Source: an uncultured Fibrobacter sp.
GTDB lineage: Bacteria; Fibrobacterota; Fibrobacteria; Fibrobacterales; Fibrobacteraceae
Reading direction: 5' to 3'
DNA: 35,747 nt
NCBI GenBank assembly: GCA_946414075.1
Contig: CAMKNA010000023.1
Span: 1-35,747, forward strand
Shown piece by piece: positions 1 to 7,286 of this stretch. How positions within the stretch are numbered: the stretch's first letter is position 1; the number at the start of each line of letters is the position of its first letter. The position numbers and the translations under genes were made by a program. The notes under the pieces were generated by a model. It was given only the letters and a program-made list of their open reading frames with translations, was not told the DNA's origin and did not search any database.

Positions 1-250
1 TGTCGCTCTGCTTGTAGAACAGGCCTTCTTCGGGGTTCAGGCCAAGGGCAAGCCATGTGGCCGCAATCTTGTAGATGTTCGCACGCATCTCGACGCCGTT
101 CTGCACGGTGGTAAGAGCATGGTAGTCGGCGATAAAGTAGACCGTGTCGTAGGTCTTGGAAAGTTCAAGGGCGGGGCGGATGGCGCCCAGGTAGTTGCCT
201 AAATGCGGCGTGCCGGTGGGCTTGATGCCCGTAAGGGATATCTTTTTCAT
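1..250 (-). CDS. trpS: Tryptophanyl-tRNA synthetase, N-terminal part (runs off the window)
   Basis: Class I aminoacyl-tRNA synthetase that charges tRNA-Trp in the cytoplasm. The minus strand reads MKKISLTGIKPTGTPHLGNY from an ATG at 250. This contains the TrpS-type start (TGIKPTG) and a class I HIGH-like motif as PHLGNYLGA. It is followed by YFIADYHALTT, matching the conserved FIADLHALT region of TrpS and separating it from TyrS. Only about 83 residues are inside the window; the KMSKS loop lies outside. It is divergent from rnd with 63 bases between the two starts, so the promoters overlap or sit back to back. No clear Shine-Dalgarno sequence precedes the ATG. Confidence 0.93.
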   Translation of the reverse strand, partial: MKKISLTGIKPTGTPHLGNYLGAIRPALELSKTYDTVYFIADYHALTTVQNGVEMRANIYKIAATWLALGLNPEEGLFYKQSD

Positions 251-313
251 GAGCGCAAAAGTAGTATTTTTTCATTTGTCACATTTTCTTTATTTGTTAC
301 ATTTCTCCCTGCA
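251..313. promoter_or_regulatory. Divergent trpS/rnd intergenic region with an 18-bp-spaced direct repeat
   Basis: The 63 bases between the two divergent starts are AT-rich. They hold two copies of ATTTGTYACATTT at 274-286 and 292-304, 18 bases apart, next to a T-tract (266-272). Such spaced repeats could bind a regulator or reflect duplicated promoter elements. No convincing sigma-70 -35/-10 pair can be chosen. The repeat is seen in the sequence; the regulatory role is inference. Confidence 0.4.
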
Positions 314-1468
314 ATGCTCAAAGACGAAAAATATATCCTGGTAGATAGCGAAGAATCCCTTGCCGGGCTACTCCAGGACCTGGAACTTTACGACATGGCC
401 GCCGTGGATACCGAAGCGGACTCCATGCACCACTACGAATCGAAACTTTGTCTGATACAGATTACCATCGGCGAACACCACTATATAGTGGACCCCCTGT
501 GCGGACTGGACATTTCGCCCCTTTTTAAGGCACGGGCCATGCAGACCCTGATTTTCCACGGTGCCGACTACGACTTGCGGCTTCTGTGGCAGACCTTCGG
601 ATTTTCACCCAGGAAGATTTTCGATACCATGCTGGCCTCCAAATTCTTGGGAGAAGAGCACCTAGGCCTTGCAGACCTTGTCCGCAAGTATTTTGGCGAC
701 GAACTGAAAAAGGAAAACCAGCGTGCCGACTGGTCCATACGCCCGCTCCCACTGGAAATGTGCGAATACGCCATCCACGACACCTTCTACCTGCATGAAC
801 TGTGCGCCATTCTGGCCGAAAAGCTTCAAAACGCGGGCCGTCTACAGTGGCTCATGGAACAGTGCGACGCCCTGATCGAGCATTCCAAGGAACAGGGTCA
901 TGCAAAGAAAGACCCCTGGAGGATCCCAGGTTCCAACGCCTTCCCGCCCCAAGGGCTCAACATCCTCAAATATGTGTGGCAATGGCGTGAGAAAGAAGCC
1001 GAAGCCCTGGACCGTCCGCCATACAAGGTCATGCCCGCCGAGCTCCTGCTTTCCATTGTCCGGCATGTGATGCGGGACTTCCCGGAACTGGTGCCGGAAA
1101 GGCTCCCAAAGCTCCCAAGGAATTTCAGGGAGACCCGGCTGGACTCCTTCTTGGCCATGCTCCAGCAAGCCATCGACACCCCCGAAAGCGAGTGGCCGGC
1201 CAAGCTCCCCCGTTCGGCACCTCCAGCGGTCGTCCCCCATTCCGAACTTCTGGCCGCCCTGAAGCTCTGGCGAGACGAAAAGGCCGTAGAGCTGAACCTG
1301 GACAATTCCCTGGTGGCCAACAAAAACCAGCTGGTCTGGCTTGCCGTACCGGGAGACACCCCCTGGGAAACCCGCTACGAAAACGCCCACCTGCTGGGCT
1401 GGCAAAAAACCGTCTGGAACCAGATTCTGCAAGAGCACCTGGACAAGGCCGAAAGGATCGGGGAATAA
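314..1468 (+). CDS. rnd: Ribonuclease D (DEDD 3'-5' exoribonuclease with HRDC domain)
   Basis: Cytoplasmic 3'-5' exoribonuclease that matures tRNA 3' ends. The frame is open from 203, but the upstream 37 residues are unlike RNase D and overlap trpS. The ATG at 314 gives a 384-residue protein beginning MLKDEKYILV, the normal family start. The DEDD metal ligands are visible: D32-x-E34 (VDTEAD), D87 in HGADYDL, and Y152-x3-D156 (YAIHDTFYL, exonuclease motif III of the DEDDy type). ADWSIRPL is the usual loop before it. After about residue 210, two helical segments (LNILKYVWQWREKEAEALD and a second ALKLWRDEKA stretch) look like HRDC domains, as in full-length Rnd. The next gene starts 3 bases after the stop. 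Confidence 0.93.
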   Translation: MLKDEKYILVDSEESLAGLLQDLELYDMAAVDTEADSMHHYESKLCLIQITIGEHHYIVDPLCGLDISPLFKARAMQTLIFHGADYDLRLLWQTFGFSPRKIFDTMLASKFLGEEHLGLADLVRKYFGDELKKENQRADWSIRPLPLEMCEYAIHDTFYLHELCAILAEKLQNAGRLQWLMEQCDALIEHSKEQGHAKKDPWRIPGSNAFPPQGLNILKYVWQWREKEAEALDRPPYKVMPAELLLSIVRHVMRDFPELVPERLPKLPRNFRETRLDSFLAMLQQAIDTPESEWPAKLPRSAPPAVVPHSELLAALKLWRDEKAVELNLDNSLVANKNQLVWLAVPGDTPWETRYENAHLLGWQKTVWNQILQEHLDKAERIGE

Positions 1469-1471
1469 CTT

Positions 1472-2056
1472 ATGGCCGCATCTATCGCTATTGCAATTCT
1501 CGTAATTCTCGTGTTCAGTTCCAGCGCCATCGTGGAACTGATCCAGCGCAAGCGCCACGACAAGGCCGGGGATTCCATCATCAAGGAACCCTGGGTAGAG
1601 ATCCACCAGATTCCAGGGTACAGGGATGCCCGAAAGGTGGCCGCATTCTACCCCCTCAAGGGCGAGCCCAACATTTTGCCCATCGTGCAGGAACTGGCCA
1701 TGGAAGGCAGGCTTCTACTGCCCAAGGTGACTGGCGAGACTACCATGGAATTCTACCCCATCGAGAACCTGAAGAAAGACTTGGTACAGGGGCATTTCGG
1801 CATCATGGAACCCCGCGAAGGGGTTTCCCCCTGGGAAGGCCCCATCACCGTATTTCTGGTCCCGGGAACAAAATTCAACTGGGACGGGTGCCGGCAGGGC
1901 CACGGCAAGGGCTACTACGACCGCTACCTGGCCAAGTTCCCCAGCGCCTACAAGGCAGGCATAGCCACCCCAGCCCAAATTTCAGACACTCCCCTAGAGC
2001 AGAAACCCACGGACATCCAGATGAATTCCGTCATCGCCTGCAAAGAGAGGTACTAG
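1472..2056 (+). CDS. 5-formyltetrahydrofolate cyclo-ligase family protein with N-terminal membrane segment
   Basis: Family role: ATP-dependent conversion of 5-formyl-THF to 5,10-methenyl-THF in one-carbon metabolism. The C-terminal half carries the family signature GHGKGYYDRYL (about residues 146-156), preceded by VPGTKFNWDG and followed by the PTDIQMNSVIA strand. The middle (KVAAFYPLKGEPNI) matches the family substrate-binding strand. The oddity is the N-terminus. In place of the usual basic ATP-contacting helix, residues 1-20 are hydrophobic (AIAILVILVF), followed by a charged QRKRHDK stop-transfer-like stretch, which suggests a membrane anchor. A later start (for example GTG 1532) would remove it. 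It sits 3 bases after rnd and one base before the next gene, so it is clearly in the same operon. It could be a paralogue without cyclo-ligase activity. Confidence 0.8.
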   Translation: MAASIAIAILVILVFSSSAIVELIQRKRHDKAGDSIIKEPWVEIHQIPGYRDARKVAAFYPLKGEPNILPIVQELAMEGRLLLPKVTGETTMEFYPIENLKKDLVQGHFGIMEPREGVSPWEGPITVFLVPGTKFNWDGCRQGHGKGYYDRYLAKFPSAYKAGIATPAQISDTPLEQKPTDIQMNSVIACKERY

Positions 2057-2057
2057 C

Positions 2058-2891
2058 ATGTATTCCGAAAACAAGGACAAAAGATTTGAACGCCGCCGCC
2101 CCCGCCCCGAGAATGTGGTCCGGGCCATCGGCGATAAGGATGCAGCCCCCCAGGTGGCCGTAGGCGGACTCAAGGAAGTAGAAGCCCTGCTCACCAACGA
2201 GCCCCTAAAAGTCCACCGGGTGCTCTTTATGCACCAGTCCGGAAATCCCAAGCTCTACAGCCTGCAAAAGCTGGCCAAGAAGGCCCATGTGCACATACAG
2301 CAGGTGGACAGCCGCGTTCTGGATTCCTACGCCCGCCCAAACCAGGGCGTGGTGGCCCTGATGAACGAGAAGGAACTGCTGGCCTGGGAAGATGTCCGCG
2401 AAGAATTTTTCAATGCACGAGATACCGGCGAAAGAAAGCTTATCGCCGTGGCCACCAACATCGAGGACCCGCGAAACCTGGGCGCCTGCATCCGTAGCTG
2501 CCTCGCCCTGGGCGTAGACCTGTTCATGATTCCCGCCAAGGGCATGTGCGGCATCACCCCCAGCGTGGAGCGGACTTCTGCCGGAGCACTCCAGAAAATG
2601 CGGATTTGCAGGCCCGACAACCTGGAAGGGGCCATCGGGGAACTGAAGCTGGCTGGCTACCAGATTCTGGGCCTTGACGCCGATACCGAGACAAACCTGG
2701 CAGGCTTTGAGTTTGCGGACCATGCGGTCATTGCCGTAGGTGGCGAAGATGTGGGACTGCCGCCCTTCGTGAAAAAGCAGTGCGACGCCGTACTCCGGAT
2801 TCCCATGATGCCCGAAGCCCATTCCTACAACGCCTCCGTGGCCCTATCTTTGGGCCTGTACGAATACGCCAGGCTCCGCATCAAGAATTAA
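2058..2891 (+). CDS. TrmH/SpoU-family rRNA 2'-O-methyltransferase (RlmB-like)
   Basis: SpoU-class (SPOUT knot) enzymes move a methyl group from S-adenosylmethionine to a ribose 2'-OH in 23S rRNA or tRNA. The 277 residues have the expected layout. An N-terminal substrate-binding domain (GGLKEVEALL, then RVLFMHQ and the QGVVALM strand) is followed by motif 1 NIEDPRNLGACIRS, where the Asn and Arg are diagnostic. Then come motif 2 (VGGEDVGLP) and motif 3 (IPMMPEAHSYNASVALSLGLYEY). RlmB (G2251 of 23S rRNA) is the closest named relative by length and N-terminal domain, but the exact target base cannot be read from sequence. The usual GxEGxG of motif 2 is GGEDVG here, a modest departure. The RBS AGAGAGG lies just before the ATG, and the gene is coupled to its upstream neighbour. 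Confidence 0.85.
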   Translation: MYSENKDKRFERRRPRPENVVRAIGDKDAAPQVAVGGLKEVEALLTNEPLKVHRVLFMHQSGNPKLYSLQKLAKKAHVHIQQVDSRVLDSYARPNQGVVALMNEKELLAWEDVREEFFNARDTGERKLIAVATNIEDPRNLGACIRSCLALGVDLFMIPAKGMCGITPSVERTSAGALQKMRICRPDNLEGAIGELKLAGYQILGLDADTETNLAGFEFADHAVIAVGGEDVGLPPFVKKQCDAVLRIPMMPEAHSYNASVALSLGLYEYARLRIKN

Positions 2892-2932
2892 TTATTTATT
2901 TTGGAAGGGATTGCAACTAAGAAGGATTCAAT

Positions 2933-4654
2933 ATGGAAAGCGCAAGAAAAATCGTCAACCAGTTCCTGAAGGGAAAATTCGAGGACAAGGACCTTAAGAG
3001 CGAGCTGTACAAGGCCGCCGAAGCCGCAATGGAAGACGGCTGGACTTTCATGGACACGTCTTTCCAGATTGGCGGGCTTGCCCGGGAACGGGGCATGGCC
3101 GACGACGAAGTAGAACAGATTCTGCGTCGCGCCTTCTCTAGCGAAAAACGGTCTTCCGAACGCGAAGAGCCGAAGCCCGAGTCCCACAAGGACATGCCCC
3201 AGGCATCGATGCAGCCCCAGACCACAATCATGCCGGCTCTCGCCACCAGTATGATTCCCATGGAACAGATGTTGGCCATGGGGCTCGACACCCAGTCCCT
3301 GGAATTGTTGCAGAATTTCAAGATTGACCCGGAAGCCCTTTCTATTCCCTGGCCCGCCGCCGACTGGCGTAAGGACCTGGCAAAACTTCTGGAAGCCACC
3401 TTCGAAGAAGACGAGACCGTTGACTTCAAGATTTCGGACACCCCCACCGCCACATCGGAACTGGTGTCCAACATCGTCGGACAGGACGACGCCATCAAGA
3501 AAATCATGAAGAGTCTGGACAGTCCAGAAGGCGCTCTTATCTGCATCAACGCCACCAAGGGTGGCGAGGATGCTGCCGACGAAAGTTGGAAGTACCGCTA
3601 TGTGATGGTGGACAATCCCAAGATGACCCTGGCAAAGCAGCTGGCCTATTTCAAGGCACTGAATCTCCCTTGCGCCGCCCTGGTCAACACCGGTGCGAAC
3701 TCCGTGCAGGCCTGGGTCAAGATTGGTGCCGACAGCCAGGAACAGTACGACGAACGGGTAGATTTCCTGTTCAGTACGCTCGCCTCCCAAGGTTTCCAGG
3801 TGGACTCCAGCAACCGGAATTCGAACATGATGGTCCGTATGCCGGGCGTGCTCCGCGGGGGCAAGCAGCAGTACCTGATCAGCCTGGAACAGGGCGCCAA
3901 GAACTTCACCGAATGGCAGCAGTGGGTGGAGTACTCCCTGGACGGCAAGCCCCTTATCGAGCTTGCTAGTGACAGCGAAGAAGCCCCCAAAAAAGACGAA
4001 GTCCTGATTCAAAGCATGCTCCAGGCCGGCGAATTCTTCCTGTTCACCGCTCCCCCGAAATGCGGAAAATCCATGGCACTGATGGACCTGGGCCTTTCCC
4101 TTTGCTATGGCGAAGAATGGTTTGGAAACACCACCACCATGAGCGATGTTCTGTTCATCAACTTCGAACTGACCAAGTCCGTATTCCTGAACCGTTTGTA
4201 CCTGCTGGCAAACAAGCGCGGACTGCCTGCCAGTACCGCCAACTTCGGCTTCTTGAACCTGCGTGGCGTAGCGCTCTCCCCGCTAGAGACGGCGCAGCTT
4301 ATCGCCAAGCGCGTAGAAGGCGCGAAGAAGATGGAAAACCACAACTACCGCACCATCGTCATCGACCCGATTTCTGCGGTACTTCACAATCCCAAAGCCA
4401 TGCGCATTACGGGAGTCCCCCACCAGATTCTGATGCAGATGGTGGATACCATCATCGCTCTCACAGGCTGTGCCGTGGTAGCCGCCTGCAACAACGACGA
4501 ATACCCCTACCTGGAATCCAGGGCTGACAGCGTTCTCAAGCTCACTCCGGTGGAAGGCGGCCTGAACCAGTTCCAGATTAACGGTTCCTTCAGGGAATTC
4601 CCGAAACTGCTGGCCCGCGACTGTTCCTGGATTTATCCGAGATTCCTGGTATAG
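2933..4654 (+). CDS. PrimPol-like (archaeo-eukaryotic primase fold) plus RecA-like ATPase protein, primase site altered
   Basis: A 573-residue, three-part protein. Residues 1-75 are a small helical domain, followed by a Met/Gln-rich linker. Residues about 150-340 resemble the AEP/PrimPol domain of plasmid and phage RepA-type initiators: GALICINATKGG, YVMVDNP, AALVNTGANSVQAWVKI, then QYDERVDFL, DSSNRNSNMMVRMPGVLRGG and KQQYLI. The primase signature is eroded. The acidic pair expected in YxxxExD reads V226-D227-N228-P229, and the catalytic His of SGGKSxH is Q259. Residues 355-573 form a RecA/RepA-like ATPase with an intact Walker A (A373 PPKCGKS380) and Walker B (TIVIDPIS). A DNA-remodelling or initiator-like ATPase role is inferred. 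The gene lies among chromosomal housekeeping genes, not phage genes. The start follows AGAAGGA with 5-8 bases of spacing. Confidence 0.7.
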   Translation: MESARKIVNQFLKGKFEDKDLKSELYKAAEAAMEDGWTFMDTSFQIGGLARERGMADDEVEQILRRAFSSEKRSSEREEPKPESHKDMPQASMQPQTTIMPALATSMIPMEQMLAMGLDTQSLELLQNFKIDPEALSIPWPAADWRKDLAKLLEATFEEDETVDFKISDTPTATSELVSNIVGQDDAIKKIMKSLDSPEGALICINATKGGEDAADESWKYRYVMVDNPKMTLAKQLAYFKALNLPCAALVNTGANSVQAWVKIGADSQEQYDERVDFLFSTLASQGFQVDSSNRNSNMMVRMPGVLRGGKQQYLISLEQGAKNFTEWQQWVEYSLDGKPLIELASDSEEAPKKDEVLIQSMLQAGEFFLFTAPPKCGKSMALMDLGLSLCYGEEWFGNTTTMSDVLFINFELTKSVFLNRLYLLANKRGLPASTANFGFLNLRGVALSPLETAQLIAKRVEGAKKMENHNYRTIVIDPISAVLHNPKAMRITGVPHQILMQMVDTIIALTGCAVVAACNNDEYPYLESRADSVLKLTPVEGGLNQFQINGSFREFPKLLARDCSWIYPRFLV

Positions 4655-4685
4655 CAGGAAGTAATAAGTAGACAGTAAGAAAAGC
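4653..4685 (+). repeat. Heptanucleotide tandem array before the 4686 start codon
   Basis: Four 7-base units in exact register: AGCAGGA, AGTAATA, AGTAGAC, AGTAAGA (4653-4680), ending 5 bases before the ATG at 4686. The consensus is about AGTARNA. The array overlaps the upstream TAG stop (4652-4654), so the whole gap between the genes consists of the array plus 5 bases. It is one of four such arrays in the window. Confidence 0.7.
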
Positions 4686-5942
4686 ATGAAATCATTTGCT
4701 AGAAAGACCGATGTCAGAAATCGGGTAAAAAAAGAACCGACCAAAGTCGAAAAGCCCGTTGTCCGCAGAGCCGCAAGCTTCGAGGACATCCAAAAGCAAC
4801 TCAGCGCTTGGGTCGAGAGCATGCGCATCCCGGGCAAGGTGCAAGCCTGGTTTACCGCAGAGGCGCGTCCTGAGAATTCCGACTGGAAGATTTGCAACAA
4901 ACTCTTAAACGGTCACGAAAGTCTTTTGCTGGACGCTCCCGTAAAGGGGATGGACACACCAAAAGTGGTCTCCCTTGTTTTTGAACAAATTAAGAAAGAG
5001 CATCTGCACAATTTTCGCAAGGCCATCCGGACCATTTGGTTCCGTGCCTGCGGCAACGGGACCTTCGCTCTGGTGGTACAGGCAAATCTCCGGGGCAAGA
5101 ATTCTGCCCACGAATGCAAGACTTTCGTTGACTTCTTGGAACGGTCCTGCCCCGAGATTGTGAGCTGCCACCAGATACAGTGCCAGCCCTTTGTCCCCTT
5201 CGACCCCACCGTACACCAAAGTACCCGAATCGAATCACGGTGCAACTTTGGCAGGGACTTCATGCCCCTGGGCGACTCTGGTTTTTGCATGCATGTGCTG
5301 GACTGGGCCCCCCGCATCAAGGACGCCTGGCTGAAGCTTCCCGAAAAGATTGCCAGCGCCATCCACCCTTCCAAGGGAGACAAGTTCTTCGAGTTCTATT
5401 CCGGCTCGAGCTTTGTGGCGGCTACACTCTCCCCTCTGTTTGACCAGGTGGAATGTCAGGACTGTAGAGAGACTTCCATGGAGTCCAGCCGCCAGAACAT
5501 CCGTCTTGCCCCACAAGACAACATGCGGTTCCATCGGGGATTTTTCGACCCGAATTTTCTCTCCAAGTTCTTTTCTAAGTCCGAAAACGATGGCCGGTGG
5601 ACCTTCTACTTGAACTTGCCCCTAGGTGAGCCCTTCCCCGTAGGCTCGGTGGAAACCATCGCCGGGGTGCGGCCCGAGCGGATCCTAATCCAGACCGCCG
5701 ACTTGGAGCAGGCACAAAAACTCATCAAGCATTTCCGGAACCAGGGGTATGTCCTCCGCAAGACCATACCACTCTATCTGGAGCCAGGCAGGGGATATTT
5801 CGAGATTTTGTCCATTTTCGTGCCAGACCGAGCCGGTCTTCTGGGCCAGAAACGGCAAAAAACAGCCCAAAATCCCATAAAACCCGCCCATAAGACACTT
5901 TTTGTGCAAAAATCCCCTACTTTTAGGCAAAGAAAAGATTAA
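4686..5942 (+). CDS. TrmA/RlmD-like class I methyltransferase-fold protein, catalytic residues missing
   Basis: The 418-residue protein has the order of a 5-methyluridine methyltransferase (TrmA/RlmD family). A substrate domain (GTFALVVQANLRG, then SGFCMHVLDWAPRIKDAW) is followed by the SAM fold (FFEFYSGSSFVAATL) and the terminal GYVLRKTIPLYLEP...YFEILSIF strands. Known active-site elements are replaced. The glycine-rich DxYCGxG reads E236 FYSGSS, the DPPR loop reads N310 LPL, and the nucleophilic Cys of SCDP is changed (Q336-T337-A338-D339). The terminal Glu (YFEIL) remains. It is therefore unlikely to methylate uridine by the family mechanism; an RNA-binding pseudoenzyme is the inference. 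The C-terminal 40 residues are basic and low in complexity. It follows the PrimPol-like gene across a heptad array, with only a weak ribosome site (GTAAGAAAA). Confidence 0.72.
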   Translation: MKSFARKTDVRNRVKKEPTKVEKPVVRRAASFEDIQKQLSAWVESMRIPGKVQAWFTAEARPENSDWKICNKLLNGHESLLLDAPVKGMDTPKVVSLVFEQIKKEHLHNFRKAIRTIWFRACGNGTFALVVQANLRGKNSAHECKTFVDFLERSCPEIVSCHQIQCQPFVPFDPTVHQSTRIESRCNFGRDFMPLGDSGFCMHVLDWAPRIKDAWLKLPEKIASAIHPSKGDKFFEFYSGSSFVAATLSPLFDQVECQDCRETSMESSRQNIRLAPQDNMRFHRGFFDPNFLSKFFSKSENDGRWTFYLNLPLGEPFPVGSVETIAGVRPERILIQTADLEQAQKLIKHFRNQGYVLRKTIPLYLEPGRGYFEILSIFVPDRAGLLGQKRQKTAQNPIKPAHKTLFVQKSPTFRQRKD

Positions 5943-5987
5943 ATTATTACATAACTTGTTCACGTTCAAAGAGTTACAAGGATTACT

Positions 5988-7154
5988 ATGGGATTTTTGA
6001 AAACTGCGACTTTGTGCCTCGGTCTGGGAGTGCTGGTTGCGTCTGCCTATATTGTGAAGGAAGGCGACACCCTTTGGGACCTGAGTGACGAATTCCTGAA
6101 CGACCCATTCGCCTGGCCCGATCTGTGGGAAAACAACAGGCATATCCAGGACCCCCATTGGATATACCCCGGCGATTCCATCTACTTCGGGGACAGCACC
6201 CGAGAAGAGCCGATGGTCATTCCCACCTCACAGAACCGCTACCCCTGTGGCGGGGCCATCGCCGACACCAACCTGCCCAAGGGCGTCTCTGCCGTGGGTT
6301 GTGACGAGAAGGACGCCCGTGACGGCGACTTCGAGAACATGCTGGGAGACCTTCGCAATCGCGACAAGCGCCCCAAGAAAACAAAAAAAGAAGACGAGTA
6401 CTACTACAAACAGCGTCCCGCACCAAAGATTTTCAATGGCTATTACCAGATTCTCGCTCCTGAAATCTACGATGTAGAACAGTTGAAGGAAGACGACCGA
6501 TTCTTCTCTATCCGTTCTGGCGAGCGCAAGGAGCCCATCCTCCACATTCCTGAGATGGAAGTCGTTGTGGGAATCGGCAAAAAGACCGATACCAAGGCAA
6601 AGAAGGGCGACCTGGTGGAAATCCTGGACGCCCGGGCCATCGAAGTCCCCAGCGTTGACGGCAAGTCTTTTGACAAATACGCGATGCTCCGGTTATCCGG
6701 CATTGCAAAAATCACCGCCGTCGGTGACACCCTGTCTCGTGCCCAAATTGTACAGAGCTTCAGGGAAATTAAGATTAATCAATCCAAGGCTCGCCTGAAA
6801 AAGGCACCCAAGGTCCTAAATGTAAGTGGATACGGCAAGGAGAAAAAGAGCGACATCAGCGACATGGCCTCCATCCGTTATTCCATGGACCCCATGCTGA
6901 TTATCGGCGCCTATTCCTATGTCCTGATTGACAAGGGTAAAGAAGACAAGTTCCGTACCGGAGACGCCATCGCCATCTGGGAAGAGGACAAGTCCGACGA
7001 GAGCATTCCGCCTCGACTGTTGGGCCGGGGAATTATTGTGCGTGCTACCGACCACGAGTCTGCCGTCTTGATTCGAGAAATCTATTCCAACAACCGCCGC
7101 GTAGAGATGGGTCACAAGGTTTCGGTCACCCACAGAGCACAATTAGCCAAGTGA
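5988..7154 (+). CDS. Exported LysM-domain protein
   Basis: A 388-residue protein with a short signal-like N-terminus (MGFLKTATLCLGLGVLVASA) and a LysM domain immediately after it. The LysM runs YIVKEGDTLWDLSDEFLNDP, then WPDLWENN and DPHWIYPGDSIYF, the classic ...GDTLW...P..I...N....P..I.PG..I pattern. LysM binds peptidoglycan N-acetylglucosamine, so the protein probably sits in the periplasm at the cell wall. The remaining 300 residues are beta-rich and charged and match no domain I recognise with confidence. They resemble the long tails of other bacterial LysM envelope proteins. The RBS ACAAGGA lies 8 bases before the ATG. Its stop overlaps the start of the small ORF by 4 bases (GTGA), so it leads the signalling operon. 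Confidence 0.85.
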   Translation: MGFLKTATLCLGLGVLVASAYIVKEGDTLWDLSDEFLNDPFAWPDLWENNRHIQDPHWIYPGDSIYFGDSTREEPMVIPTSQNRYPCGGAIADTNLPKGVSAVGCDEKDARDGDFENMLGDLRNRDKRPKKTKKEDEYYYKQRPAPKIFNGYYQILAPEIYDVEQLKEDDRFFSIRSGERKEPILHIPEMEVVVGIGKKTDTKAKKGDLVEILDARAIEVPSVDGKSFDKYAMLRLSGIAKITAVGDTLSRAQIVQSFREIKINQSKARLKKAPKVLNVSGYGKEKKSDISDMASIRYSMDPMLIIGAYSYVLIDKGKEDKFRTGDAIAIWEEDKSDESIPPRLLGRGIIVRATDHESAVLIREIYSNNRRVEMGHKVSVTHRAQLAK

Positions 7155-7267
7155 CAAAGACACTGATAGCCATAACGGCATTTGCCTTTTCTCTGGTCAC
7201 ACTACTCATGGGGACCAGCGTTCTCATATTACTGTTCCCCAGCATCTCGTCGCACCTCCCCTTCTAG
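7151..7267 (+). CDS. Small hydrophobic peptide, 38 residues
   Basis: A GTG start overlaps the LysM stop (GTGA) and opens a 38-codon frame ending TAG at 7265-7267. Nearly the whole peptide is hydrophobic: TLIAITAFAFSLVTLLMG, then TSVLILLF, with one basic residue (K3) at the N-terminus. This predicts one or two membrane helices. It fills the gap between the LysM and kinase genes with very little spare sequence, so translational coupling is plausible. It has no recognisable family. It could be a small regulator of the kinase next door, or a chance frame; the overlap geometry and composition favour a real gene. Confidence 0.45.
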   Translation: MTKTLIAITAFAFSLVTLLMGTSVLILLFPSISSHLPF

Positions 7268-7271
7268 ATTT

Positions 7272-7286
7272 AGGAGGTGACGGCTG
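7272..7286 (+). promoter_or_regulatory. Strong Shine-Dalgarno pointing to a CTG start for the kinase
   Basis: AGGAGG at 7272-7277 is the best ribosome binding site in the region. The only in-frame start-like codon at proper spacing is CTG 7284-7286, 6 bases away. The first ATG in frame (7347) is 69 bases further and would cut the first membrane helix. The in-frame stop TGA at 7278-7280 rules out anything earlier. Confidence 0.55.

Noticed and set aside
842..1606. 254-codon minus-strand open frame
   Set aside because: It lies antisense to rnd, follows its codon third-base composition, has no recognisable motif, and rnd has all DEDD residues.
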